From Sipunculus nudus (Eukaryota > Annelida > Sipuncula > Golfingiida > Sipunculidae): DNA of 64,000 nucleotides. Location of the stretch: NCBI GenBank assembly GCA_026874595.1, contig CM049322.1:58683886-58747885 (forward strand), read 5' to 3'. Numbering within the stretch: position 1 is the first letter of the stretch; the number at the start of each line of letters is the position of its first letter. The notes under the pieces are model-generated. The model was not told the DNA's origin, did no database searches, and saw nothing but the letters and a program-made list of their open reading frames with translations. A program made the position numbers and the translations under genes. This document shows positions 22,409-31,203 of the stretch, one piece after another.

Positions 22409-23983
22409 AGTCATATGATCGGCAAAGTTATAAATTGGTGGCAACAAATTCTGACCCACATAAAGATCCTGTATTGCCATAAGAAACTTCTCAATATTAT
22501 TACCATCATGTAAGCGGCTTATAAGGTCTGCAATATAGTTATCCATTCCCCGAATGTGGGTACACCAAATAGAAAAGTTAAACTTCAATGATAAAAAGCA
22601 GAGTTCTTTAAGTAAGTTGTTACATACATTTACAGGTGATGCACCCTTATTAATGATAGACATCGCGACTTCACTATCTGTATGCACAATTATCTGTTGG
22701 TTGAGCCACTTGTCGCCCCATCGGCGCGCTGCCAACACAATTGATGCAAGCTCTTTAATGTTAATATGCTCTTGACTAAGCTGGGTAATATCAGCATGCC
22801 AATCGACATAGAACCAGTCACCATTGCAGAATGCTCCGCCGGCTTGGGTGCTGGCATCTGTGAAAATATGACAAGTTGGCCGAGTGTCCCAAATTAACCG
22901 AGTGTTATTACCTGCAGCTAACCACTTGAACCACCATGCTAGTTCTGAGAACAGACTGTCAAGTCTACATTTATGGTGGGGCATCTTTAGATCTTTAATG
23001 ACATTAAAAATAGGTCTCAGGTGGGTCCTTCCCCAGGGGATAACATTTGAGGCCCAAGATAATTTTCCTGCCAGTGACTCCAGCTGACGTTTAGAAGCTC
23101 TGGTGCGTTTACTATAATTCTTAAGTAATTTCCTAAGTTGGTTTACCTTTCCAGTCTCAAGAGAAAGAGTACCCCTCGCGGAGTCAATTACCGTCCCCAG
23201 GAAAGTTATCCTAGTTGTGGGGTCACACGCTTTTTTCCAATTTATGTGAAAACCCAACCTACGCAATAATGTCAACAAACAGTTATACCCACACAAGCAA
23301 TTATTTAATGAGTCTCCTATTATCAGGAAATCGTCAAGATATACCACCAGTTTGAAGCCTCGTCTCTCCATCATCCGTTTAACAGCCTGTGTTATACGGT
23401 GAAATATTTCTGGACTTTTACGAGCCCCGAAGGGTAATTTTGTATCAACCAATGTAACAGGGCCTTCGTTATCATGAAAAGTCCATTGGAGACCTGTAAG
23501 GGGGAAATTTGTAGGGTGTATCGGCACGCACCTATAAGCCGATTGCAGGTCAACCTTTGCCATATAGCTCCCCTGCTGAATAATTTCTAATGCATTTTGT
23601 ACAGAGTCATATTGAAAAGAACACTTTTCCACAAAATCATTTACTGCTCTACCATGAGGGCGACTAAAATCATGTACAAGTCGTATACCACCGTCCGACT
23701 TCGGTACGGCAGAGAATGCACTAATTATCAAAGGGTCTTGTGCAGGACAAATGTAATTGCCCTTCTCCATTTCAGATACTATTTGCCTTTCTACTTTCAT
23801 TTTATTTGCTTGACAAATTGCTGATTTACTATTGGTTGTCTTAACTCTTTGAATATTTTTTACAGTTGGACTATCAATAATGTTAAAGCCCTCAGCGAGG
23901 CCTGCAAGTATAAAGTCTCTATCTTTATCATACAAAAGTTCATCTGACCACACTCCAATCCGTTCTGTCAAGGTTGAGTACAC
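22343..23983 (-). CDS. DIRS-type reverse transcriptase with RNase H
   Basis: An intact 546-codon ORF that copies the element RNA into DNA. The reverse transcriptase covers about residues 60-290: VHDFSRP near 104, motif A DLQSAYR (Asp145), LPFGARKSP near 183, and the YLDDF catalytic box at 215-219 (Asp217-Asp218). RNase H follows at about 370-490 with the four acidic residues in place: Asp376 (FTDAS), Glu411 (IKELAS), Asp436 (HTDSE) and Asp486 (YIADLISR). All catalytic residues are present and there is no stop, so the protein is probably functional. It starts 15 bp after the gag stop codon and its 3' end overlaps the recombinase frame. Confidence 0.9.
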   Translation of the reverse strand: MYSTLTERIGVWSDELLYDKDRDFILAGLAEGFNIIDSPTVKNIQRVKTTNSKSAICQANKMKVERQIVSEMEKGNYICPAQDPLIISAFSAVPKSDGGIRLVHDFSRPHGRAVNDFVEKCSFQYDSVQNALEIIQQGSYMAKVDLQSAYRCVPIHPTNFPLTGLQWTFHDNEGPVTLVDTKLPFGARKSPEIFHRITQAVKRMMERRGFKLVVYLDDFLIIGDSLNNCLCGYNCLLTLLRRLGFHINWKKACDPTTRITFLGTVIDSARGTLSLETGKVNQLRKLLKNYSKRTRASKRQLESLAGKLSWASNVIPWGRTHLRPIFNVIKDLKMPHHKCRLDSLFSELAWWFKWLAAGNNTRLIWDTRPTCHIFTDASTQAGGAFCNGDWFYVDWHADITQLSQEHINIKELASIVLAARRWGDKWLNQQIIVHTDSEVAMSIINKGASPVNVCNNLLKELCFLSLKFNFSIWCTHIRGMDNYIADLISRLHDGNNIEKFLMAIQDLYVGQNLLPPIYNFADHMTKQSLFYISSKPRNNTVTGGTG

Positions 23984-23998
23984 CTGGCACTGGGGCAG

Positions 23999-25228
23999 TC
24001 AGTAGGGTCTTGGTACTTGGTGCATAGGGGTTGGCTGAACCGACTGTGGTTGAGTGTTCTGTCTAGCATCACTATTCATTGTTGTCTTGTTCTGCGCAGG
24101 TTGCTTATGAAAATAGTCCCCATGCGTCTGAGAAAAACATGTCAGACAGACATGTGCATATCGACACTGCCTTAATGCGCAACCATTTCTCCCGTTAAAT
24201 CTCTCACACACAATGCGGCCAGAGGCAGGGTCGTATTTATTATGTCTCGACCTTAGACCACCAGCGGATCCATTGCTTGGCGCTATTTTGTTTTTGTCTT
24301 CTTCTGATTGTCTAAGTAGGAGTTGCATTAGAAAAGGGCTGTCCGCTCCCCAAGTAAACCCCATCGCAGCCTGGGATTTTCTGTATTGTGCATCGTATTT
24401 AAGTACAGACGGCCAGGAGAAGGACTGTCCTATACAGGCAATCTTTGTAAGATAAGCGATGTAATTCATTACGCACACTAAGTCAGCGCCATCTTTTGCC
24501 ACCATCTCTTTTAAGATCTTTAAACTCCCCTTAAAAAATTGAAGGGGGCTAAGTCTGTCCATTGGTACCCTTTTGTCCGATAAGGACAATTCGAAGTCCC
24601 CTACCTCGATGGGCTGGTGATTGGCATCACGCACCGTGTATTGTTGGCCGAACATAACATAGTCCCTCACGTCTCTGTGTTTAACTTTACTGCAGGGGTC
24701 AGCGCTGAGCGAAAATGGGTCGAAATAGCTCTTACCTCCGTTTCCGCTCGGAATATTATCACGCGGGCCGGTCTTATGGTCTGTCATCTCCAAGAGTTGG
24801 CAGAGCTTCGAGTAGTCCAGCTCGCCACTACCTGTGTGGTGATTTTCAAGCGAAAAGGTATTCTGTGGGGGCTGCTGGATGGGCGCTGCCATGTCAGTTG
24901 CACCGTCGTCAGCGAATTCACCAAAAGGCTGCGGTGGCCCGAGATTTCCCGGGGATGGGTCGTTGGTTTTGAGGTGAGCTTTGCAGTCCCGGTCTTTTGT
25001 ATCCTGGTCTGTTTTTTGCTTAGAAGACACGTTCTCTTGCAGCGACGCGACAGCTTCCTGTAAAAGCAATATTTGACCAAGCGACAACGCTTTGCCGAAA
25101 TGCTTTTGAACGAGAGCTTCTGTTAGCATTTTACAACTCCTAAGTGAGGTGAACCCCGCCTCACTTAAAATGGTTACACAGTCCTCCGATAGTTCGTTAT
25201 CCTCAATCCATTTACTAAAAGTCGACAT
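23999..25228 (-). CDS. Gag-like protein of the Ngaro-type element
   Basis: An intact 409-codon ORF, the first in the element, beginning about 70 bp after repeat A1. Residues 1-65 look like a small helical SAM-like domain (WIEDNELSEDCVTILSEAGF). The middle is hydrophilic. Near the C-terminus lies a Cys/His cluster, CERFN-GC-C-YAHVCLTC-H, typical of the CCCH-like finger in DIRS/Ngaro Gag proteins. It should package element RNA. The tail is Gln/Thr/Pro-rich. The adjacency to the RT ORF suggests re-initiation or a shared transcript. Confidence 0.85.
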   Translation of the reverse strand: MSTFSKWIEDNELSEDCVTILSEAGFTSLRSCKMLTEALVQKHFGKALSLGQILLLQEAVASLQENVSSKQKTDQDTKDRDCKAHLKTNDPSPGNLGPPQPFGEFADDGATDMAAPIQQPPQNTFSLENHHTGSGELDYSKLCQLLEMTDHKTGPRDNIPSGNGGKSYFDPFSLSADPCSKVKHRDVRDYVMFGQQYTVRDANHQPIEVGDFELSLSDKRVPMDRLSPLQFFKGSLKILKEMVAKDGADLVCVMNYIAYLTKIACIGQSFSWPSVLKYDAQYRKSQAAMGFTWGADSPFLMQLLLRQSEEDKNKIAPSNGSAGGLRSRHNKYDPASGRIVCERFNGRNGCALRQCRYAHVCLTCFSQTHGDYFHKQPAQNKTTMNSDARQNTQPQSVQPTPMHQVPRPY

Positions 25229-25296
25229 TTTTACAGAGGACGCGAGTTAACACTATAATAGACCAGTTTGACACTGTCTGAAAACTTGGTAAAAGC

Positions 25297-25471
25297 CAAT
25301 TTTCCTGGCAGAAAATGGCGCTGCTGCTTGCACCAATGCTGTGCGCAAAATGCTTACAATACTAATCATGTGACGCTGGTCACGAGGGTCAAATCTCCCT
25401 GCCTGAGCTACCACTAGCACGCTGCCGCCCACCAGGTGTCCCTTTAAATAACTTTATAATATAAAAGGTAC
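25297..25471 (-). repeat. Split direct repeat A1 (5' end, likely promoter)
   Basis: The 5' outer copy of the 175-bp A repeat, about 70 bp upstream of the gag start. In DIRS-order elements this end holds the promoter. The TTATATTATAAAG-like stretch near its outer edge is the only TATA-like piece I see. Confidence 0.85.
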
Positions 25472-25740
25472 AAAAACTTCATTACATGTTTACTAGATGT
25501 TTACGATAGACTATACCAACTCATCCATGTGGTCGTCCGGCAACCAGGCCTTCACTGTTTTCCATAATCTGTTTTAAAATTACCAGCTCTTCATTTGAGA
25601 GCCATGATTCTTGAAGAAATAACACATCATTATCTTTACTCAATTCTTGAATGAAAGTTACAGAGAATTTCAATCCATAGCAATTAAAAGATTCAAATTA
25701 AAAGATACAAGGCGCAACTGAGTTTTATTATCAAAAAACT
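25472..25740 (-). pseudogene. LINE endonuclease, N-terminal part (left of the nested insertion)
   Basis: The minus-strand reading gives SFNCYGLKFSV, then VLFLQESWLSNEEL with the catalytic Glu, then VAGRPHG and VGIVYRK up to the Ngaro boundary. One in-frame stop falls after GRPHG. Together with 20465-20753 it forms one endonuclease domain with almost nothing missing, which shows that the 4.7-kb element inserted inside it. Confidence 0.7.
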
Positions 25741-26165
25741 AAAAAAAATAAAATATGCCCAGCACAAGTCAAGACATAGTGATAACACTTAGGGCTTATT
25801 CACTGTATATAATTTTTTTACCAGTGTTACTGTTGGCCTTATTTTCGGGTCCATTAGTCGATGCAGGAACCTGTTTGGAGCGCGAATACAAAAAGATCTG
25901 TATGAGTTATATTTCGTAGTCAGTTGTTCACATTCGATTCTCAGACCATTCTCGTTGTGAATATGATCCACAACATCAGAGCACTACGTTCGGCGATCCA
26001 GCCTTGAGACAAAGATCCCGATGCATCTTCGTTGTGGCTTGTTAGAGCGTATGAGGAAATTCCAACCCTGGCCTTGTATGATGCCACACTTCTTTACATT
26101 ATTTGTATTATTTGTATTTAGATGTACGCCTGCAGTGCTGCCACCAGCAGTATGCCATAGTATGA

Positions 26166-26690
26166 CTATCGGTGGAAACTGGTACTGCTTCTAGCATCTG
26201 TGATGTCACGCCTGTCGGTATGATTATAAACTCCTAGCTCCTGTGCAGTTTTCGCTCTGTTACGTTTGTCAGAGTTTGTGAAAGTCTGTGAGTATACTCT
26301 GGTTTGGTTCTTACTGTGTAAAGTGTCACTTAATGATAACCGGCTGACCTCAGAATAGCTATGAGAACGCTGGCGTATTGGGTTTTGATTTTCTTGTTGT
26401 TTAGGCTGTTGTTCATGACTCCATGGGTCAGTTTTGCTGGCCCGTATTGAATCATTTTGTTCTTGGGATTCCATCGTACATGTTTCACTTTCAGCATCAG
26501 CTGATGCATCAGCCTCACCTTCAGGAACTTCTAGCTGTATTGTAGGCTCTTGCTGCATAACTGTAACCTTCTCCTCTGCTAGGTCCTCTTGTCTCCTCTT
26601 TAACACCATCTTTCCCTCTACAGACTTCACATGACCTTGCTGACACAGTTTGAACCTGGTCCACCGTATGGGCGCATTTTGAAATGCCAA
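26166..26690 (-). pseudogene. Probable LINE ORF1 remnant
   Basis: A 174-codon open frame upstream of the LINE endonuclease, same strand. It starts with a decayed zinc-knuckle-like piece (KLCQQGHVKS), then an acidic/Gln-rich low-complexity stretch, and a Ser-rich tail ending TDRRDITDARSSTSFHR. The position and composition suit the disordered tail of a LINE nucleic-acid-binding ORF1. The assignment depends mainly on context. Confidence 0.4.
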
Positions 26691-26930
26691 CTTAGCGTGA
26701 GCGTGAGCGATAACAAATGGAACTCACCCAATGAGCGATAACACAAGGCCCTCATACGAATGTCCCAAATAACTGACACATTCTGAGTCTGGATCCACAA
26801 TAAATGTTTCTCTTGCTTCTATGCAGAGTAATTGAAGAAATGTTGTATACACGTCCCTTTAGCATCTTTTTTAAAGCAGAAATGATATGAAATTCTTAGA
26901 GTCACCTTTTTGCTCTCTAATCAAGCCGTG

Positions 26931-27707
26931 CATGCGCAGAGAACCATCTGAGCTATAGCGATGAGTCTTTGTCCGTCGTCCTTCTGTCTGTCCATCCGTT
27001 AACAGGTCACAAATCGTAACCATTGGACAATGAATCTTCTAACTTTACATCGAGGGAGGTTCATAAAAAATTTCCTTGAAACCTTAAATACGGTCTCTGT
27101 TACTTATATCCTCCGAGCTATGGGGCTCAGAAGAACCCCCAGAATAATTAAATATTTGATGCATAAGCTCCAGTATCTGCATAACTAATACATTGATCAT
27201 CATGGTTCTTTGCATGCATATTGATAATAGGGTATTACATCAGTTCCTGCAGACTGGTGGCGCTACCTGTATTTTTTCAATTTTTTATGCATTTTCACCT
27301 TCAAAGATGCGGTTGTCCGTTAAGAGGGCTAATCGTAACTGTTGGAGCCAGAATCATCTTACTTGACATTCAGGAAGGTCCATAAAAATATCCCAGGATA
27401 CCTGAAATTAAGTCAGTTTTACCTATATCCTCCAAGCTATGGGCTTGTACCTCCAAGAAAATTTAAAATTTGATATGAAACATCCACTTTCTGAATATCA
27501 AAGGCATTGATCGCCATGATTCTTTGCTTACATATTGATCATGGAGTGTTTCATCAGATCCTGCTGACTAGTGGGGCCACCTGTATTTTTTATATTTTTT
27601 ACAAATTTGTCTCTATATTTGAAACCTTCAATGAAGTGTCTGGCTATTAATAGGGCACACACTGTAACCCATAGGCAAACTTCTTAGAAACCAGAAATTA
27701 GGCAGAG
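26931..27707 (+). mobile_element. Hairpin-type repeat (AGCTCAGCTGA family), right part, cut by BEL LTR
   Basis: It resumes at CCATCTGAGCTATAGCGATG and TTTGTCCGTCG, as in the complete copy at 39193-40406. It then shows degenerate ~300-bp units: CACAAATCGTAACC, GGTTCATAAAAAATTTCC, CTCTGTTACTTATATCC, AGCTATGGGGCTC, a homopolymer-prone AGAACCCCC, ATGATTCTTTGC, TGCAGACTGGTGGCGC. Two and a bit units are visible. It stops abruptly at GAAATTAGG where the BEL LTR begins. No protein is encoded. Confidence 0.6.
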
Positions 27708-28412
27708 TGTAATGCGTGGTCAGGGAAAACGATATCGAGTTGTAGAAAGGTTCTTTATTCACTCAAACATGGTGAATCTGTGCAAGATTAAACAAAGGAA
27801 ATTGGATATGAAATCAGTAACGGTGCAATAAGGTAAACCAAATTCAGTTTCATTGAAAGTCCATATCACAATGTATTTCTTCTTTCCGTAGATTTAAAAG
27901 ATGTAAATGAAACTTTATTTTCAAGTAATGAAACCTCGAATCTATGGTATGATATATTATAATAACTTAAGATTGGTCTCTTCCGTAGTTGTAACTTGAC
28001 CTCTGTTGACATGACCTTAGTACAATATACCAACACTTATGACACCTTGTAATGATGGATTTGTTCAAATATATATATTTGATTCAACAGAGCTATGTTT
28101 ATATTCATATTTTCGTAACAGAATAATGAACAGGCTTGATTCCTCACTGTGTATATATCAAACTCTGCCATTAATTAAATTTAAAGACTCGTTCGGTGAT
28201 CAGGATAATTATTAACCTATGGCGTGTATCCGAGTAATACAACCCATCATACATATGCTGAACATAGTAGCAATATTTAAATGACACAAGATTCATGCGC
28301 CTTCTACAACGTCACAACCACCCTATTACTGGTGCCAGCACGTACTAACACTCCCCAGTCTGGTGCTGAAAGGCATACTATTTGAGGTCACGACTTTGTG
28401 CCATTAACTTTA
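27708..28412 (-). repeat. BEL/Pao 3' LTR
   Basis: About 705 bp, starting TGTAATGCGTGGTCAGGG on the plus strand. It matches 40931-41640 over its full length with scattered substitutions and small indels, roughly 90-95% identical by eye. That divergence argues that the insertion is not recent. Confidence 0.85.
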
Positions 28413-29147
28413 CTATTTTGTAGCATGCTGTAAACATTTATATTTAAATAAGTAGTTTAACCTATTACCATTCATGTTTCGTAAAACAAAACTCTAGCAT
28501 GGTCAAGTATTAAATCATGTAAATCAGATATTTTTGCCAACGACAGGACAAGGGTGACACTCAGCATAAACAACAATAAGGATTCAACAGGACGAACCCT
28601 GTCATAAACCGTACCCAAGTCCTATTAACCGTACTGACTTATAAACCAAACTCACAACCAACACGTAGAAAAATGTTTCTGGATAATTGGGTAACATTAG
28701 GCAGTGAGCGATAACTGCGGATATAAACATCCAACAATTTGTATATGCAATAAGCCCTCATATATTCCATTATAACGTACACTATGAAGAGCTCCATTCA
28801 TAATATGACAACACTAAATTCAAATTAATGCAACCTACCCATTAGTTGAGTACCAATAAGTGTCAAATTATGTCCACATCTTCAAATATACAAACATTTG
28901 CCAAACTTGAACGTCGAACCAATAAGCCATCAATTGCCCGGATGTAATGACAAACAAATAATTCCTTCCCGATACCATAAAAAATAAACTTACGCGCCTC
29001 TCTTATATCAAGTAAAAAATGAATATAAATATAATAAATATATAAAACCAGCATCTACTCTTCAAGGACACGCAAAACGTATTATTTGCAATTTAAGAAA
29101 ATATTAGGGAACACAGGTCTGTACTATAAAATAAAAAAGTGTCTGAC
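28413..29147. other. BEL 3' non-coding region
   Basis: AT-rich sequence between the 3' LTR and the tRNA-like segments. It has no open frame with a recognised motif. It could be element 3' UTR or another degraded insertion. Confidence 0.35.
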
Positions 29148-29302
29148 TTCTCTCGCCGGGAATCGAACCCGGACCGCCGGGGCGAAAGGCCGGGAATCTA
29201 ACCGCTGGGCCATAGAATCACAGCAATAGCACTCCCCGCTTTGACGAACTCCCACCTACGGAACGAAAGGCCGGGATTCTAACCGTAGAGCCATCACATC
29301 TG
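29148..29302 (-). repeat. Pair of tRNA-like segments (tRNA-Glu-like)
   Basis: On the minus strand 29217-29148 reads box A TGGCCCAGCGGTTAGA, an anticodon-like loop with CTTTCG, and box B GGTTCGATTCCCGG. These are positions typical of tRNA-Glu. The acceptor arms pair badly and the anticodon arm is one base too long, so a working tRNA is unlikely. A second related copy (about 29300-29241) keeps GGCTCTACGGTTAGAATCCCGGCC with a weaker box B. This looks like a tRNA-derived SINE head in tandem, inserted in the BEL 3' region. Confidence 0.5.
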
Positions 29303-29384
29303 TAACACTCCCCGCCTTGAATTCTTATAAATTCAACTGATACAAGATAAAAATACTCAGCAAGCACCACACACTTAGACTGAA

Positions 29385-29998
29385 AACACTTATGACAAAC
29401 CACTTATACTACAGTCAAATGAAGAAACATATCTGAAACAACCCTTCCTCCTAGAAATTAATCACGAGTTGCACACTTATGACAAAACACTTATACTACA
29501 GTCAAATGAAGAAACATATCTGAAACAACCCTTCCTCCTAGAAATTAATCCCGAATTGCACACTTATGACAAAACACTTATACTACAGTCAAATGAAGAA
29601 AGATATCTGAAACAACCCTTCCTTCTAGAAATTAATCACGAGTTGCACACTTATGACAAAACACTTATACTACAGTCAAATGAAGAAAGATATCTGAAAC
29701 AACCCTTCCTCCTAGAAATTAATCACGAGTTTCACACTAATGACAAAACACTTATACCACAGTCAAATGAAGAAACATATCTGAAACAACCCTTCCTCCT
29801 AGAAATTAATCACGAGTTGCACACTTATGACATAACACTTATACTACAGTCAAATGAAGAAACATATCTGAAACAACCCTTCCTCCTAGAAATTAATCAC
29901 GAGTTGCACACTTATGACAAAACACTTATACTACAGTCAAATGAAGAAACATATCTGAAACAACCCTTCCTCCTAGAAATTAATCACGAGTTGCACAC
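29385..29998. repeat. 87-bp tandem repeat, about seven copies
   Basis: The unit runs from CACTTATGACAAAACACTTA through ACTACAGTCAAATGAAG to GAAATTAATCACGAGTTG. Seven copies differ by only a few substitutions each. Because 87 is divisible by three, the plus strand stays open across the array (29469-30038, 189 codons, a 29-residue repeat with TLILQSNEE and LKQPFLLEIN). On the minus strand the array begins right after the pol stop codon, so it lies in the BEL 3' UTR. I regard the ORF as a by-product. Confidence 0.85.
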
Positions 29999-31203
29999 TT
30001 ATGACAGAATCAGCTTGGTAATTGGTCTAACAATCTGAGAAGATTTAGTTTTTACTTTGGCTCTTCTTACTAAGCCGTCTCTCCCTTGAGTCACCTCCAA
30101 AATCAAGCCTAGATGCCTCTCGGAAAATTTTCGTCTTTGATCAATACCAAATCGCCAACACTAACGTTGACGGATTCCTTATTCCATTTCTGTCTTCTCT
30201 GCAGCGCAGGTAAGTACTCGCGAAGCCATTTTCTCCAAAACTGTGAGGAGACGTGCTGCACATGTCGCCAACGATTTCGATATATATATTGGATATTGAA
30301 AGAGCCCCACAAGACAGAGGGATTGCTCCTATTGAGCAATAAGTGATTCTGTGTCAAAGGTGAATTGTCATCTACGTCGTCGCTACATTTCGTGATGGGA
30401 CGACCATTAACGATGTTTTCAACTTCACAAAAGACTGCTCTGAGCTCGTCATCTGTCGTCCAACCACAGGAATTCAGGAAAGCCACTAGAACCTTTCGTA
30501 TGGTGCGAATCATTCTCTCCCACACTCCGCCATGATGCGAAGCTAGTGGGGGATTAAATGACCAATCCACTTCTTTCCTGTGGGCTGCCCGCACAACCTG
30601 ATCCCTATCCAGATCACGTAAACTTCTGGATAGCTCCGTCCGAGACCCCACCAAGTTGGTTCCATTGTCCGACCACACCTTTTCAGGATACCCCTTCTCG
30701 CACAGAACCTCACGAAACCGTTGATAAACGTATCAGTTTCCAGACTATTCAAAACCTCGATATGGATGGCCCTCGTATTTAAACAGGTGTACAAACATCC
30801 ATATCTTTTCACCTCCGAACGACCAACTTTCACGTAGAACGGTCCGAACAGATCAACGCCAACATAGCAAAAGGGAGGCTTGCCAGGCTCGCATCGTTCA
30901 GCTGGGAGATCTGCCATTCTTTGTGTCAGAGGACGACCAAACAGTTTCTAACAAACAAGACAATTACGCTTAACTGATTTGATGAGAGTCCTCGCATTGA
31001 CAATCCAGAACTTCCTCCTTAGTTGGCTCAATGTCCACTCTATAAGGAGATGCACGGATTCGGGCATTTCCTGAACAATCAGTCTTGACAATCTGTGTGC
31101 ATGAGGCAAACCAACAGGACGCTTTGAACTGTCTGAAATCGGTGCATATCTCAAGCGACCACCAATGACCAATTTTCCATCTTCTAGACATGGTGACAAC
31201 TTA
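29999..31203 (-). pseudogene. BEL/Pao integrase
   Basis: The minus strand begins KLSPCLEDGKLVIGGRL just beyond the TTAA element. Then comes the zinc-binding HHCC region with NCLVC followed by a stop codon, and the catalytic core: [32 protein letters not shown], and SDNGTN. A frameshift occurs at about 30670. The core continues with SHHGGVWERMIRTIRKV, which contains the catalytic Glu, and VNGRPI. The C-terminal GDLVLIKDENFPRG leads to a further frameshift near 30115. The frame ends VRPITKLILS with the stop at 29999-30001. Integrase inserts the element DNA; this copy has at least three breaks. Confidence 0.8.

Larger units (their letters stand above)
20754..25471 (-). mobile_element. Ngaro/PAT-type tyrosine-recombinase retrotransposon with split direct repeats
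   Basis: In element orientation (minus strand) the order is repeat A1 (25471-25297), gag (25228-23999), reverse transcriptase/RNase H (23983-22343), tyrosine recombinase (about 22408-21380), repeat B1 (21366-21194), repeat A2 (21193-21019), a 92-bp linker, and repeat B2 (20926-20754). A copies are 175 bp with about two differences; B copies are 173 bp and look identical. This A1-ORFs-B1A2-B2 design is diagnostic of DIRS-order elements with split direct repeats, which integrate as circles by recombinase and leave no target duplication. No methyltransferase ORF is seen, which favours Ngaro-like over PAT/DIRS1-like. The near-identical repeats and long intact ORFs point to a recent insertion. Confidence 0.9.
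18112..26930 (-). mobile_element. CR1/jockey-group LINE carrying a nested retrotransposon
   Basis: A non-LTR retrotransposon on the minus strand, split by the 4.7-kb Ngaro-type element at 20754-25471. Without that insert it is about 4.1 kb: an ORF1-like stretch (26166-26690), endonuclease, linker, reverse transcriptase, and a short A/T-rich 3' tail (TGAAATAAAAATATCTTATC). Stop codons and frameshifts are spread throughout, so it is a dead copy. The hairpin-type repeat on both outer sides suggests that the LINE inserted into it. An AGAGA at both edges could be a target duplication, but it is too short to be firm. Confidence 0.65.

Noticed and set aside
24617-25063. 148-codon plus-strand frame
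   Set aside because: It lies antisense to the intact gag ORF of the Ngaro-type element and shows no independent motif.
29148-29217. Functional tRNA-Glu gene
   Set aside because: A and B boxes are good, but the acceptor arms do not pair and the anticodon arm is one base too long. A SINE or pseudogene is more likely.
29469-30038. 189-codon open frame with six 29-residue repeats, at first sight a repeat protein
   Set aside because: It is produced by an 87-bp tandem array in the 3' UTR of a minus-strand BEL element. There is no start context, no homology and no flanking unique coding sequence.
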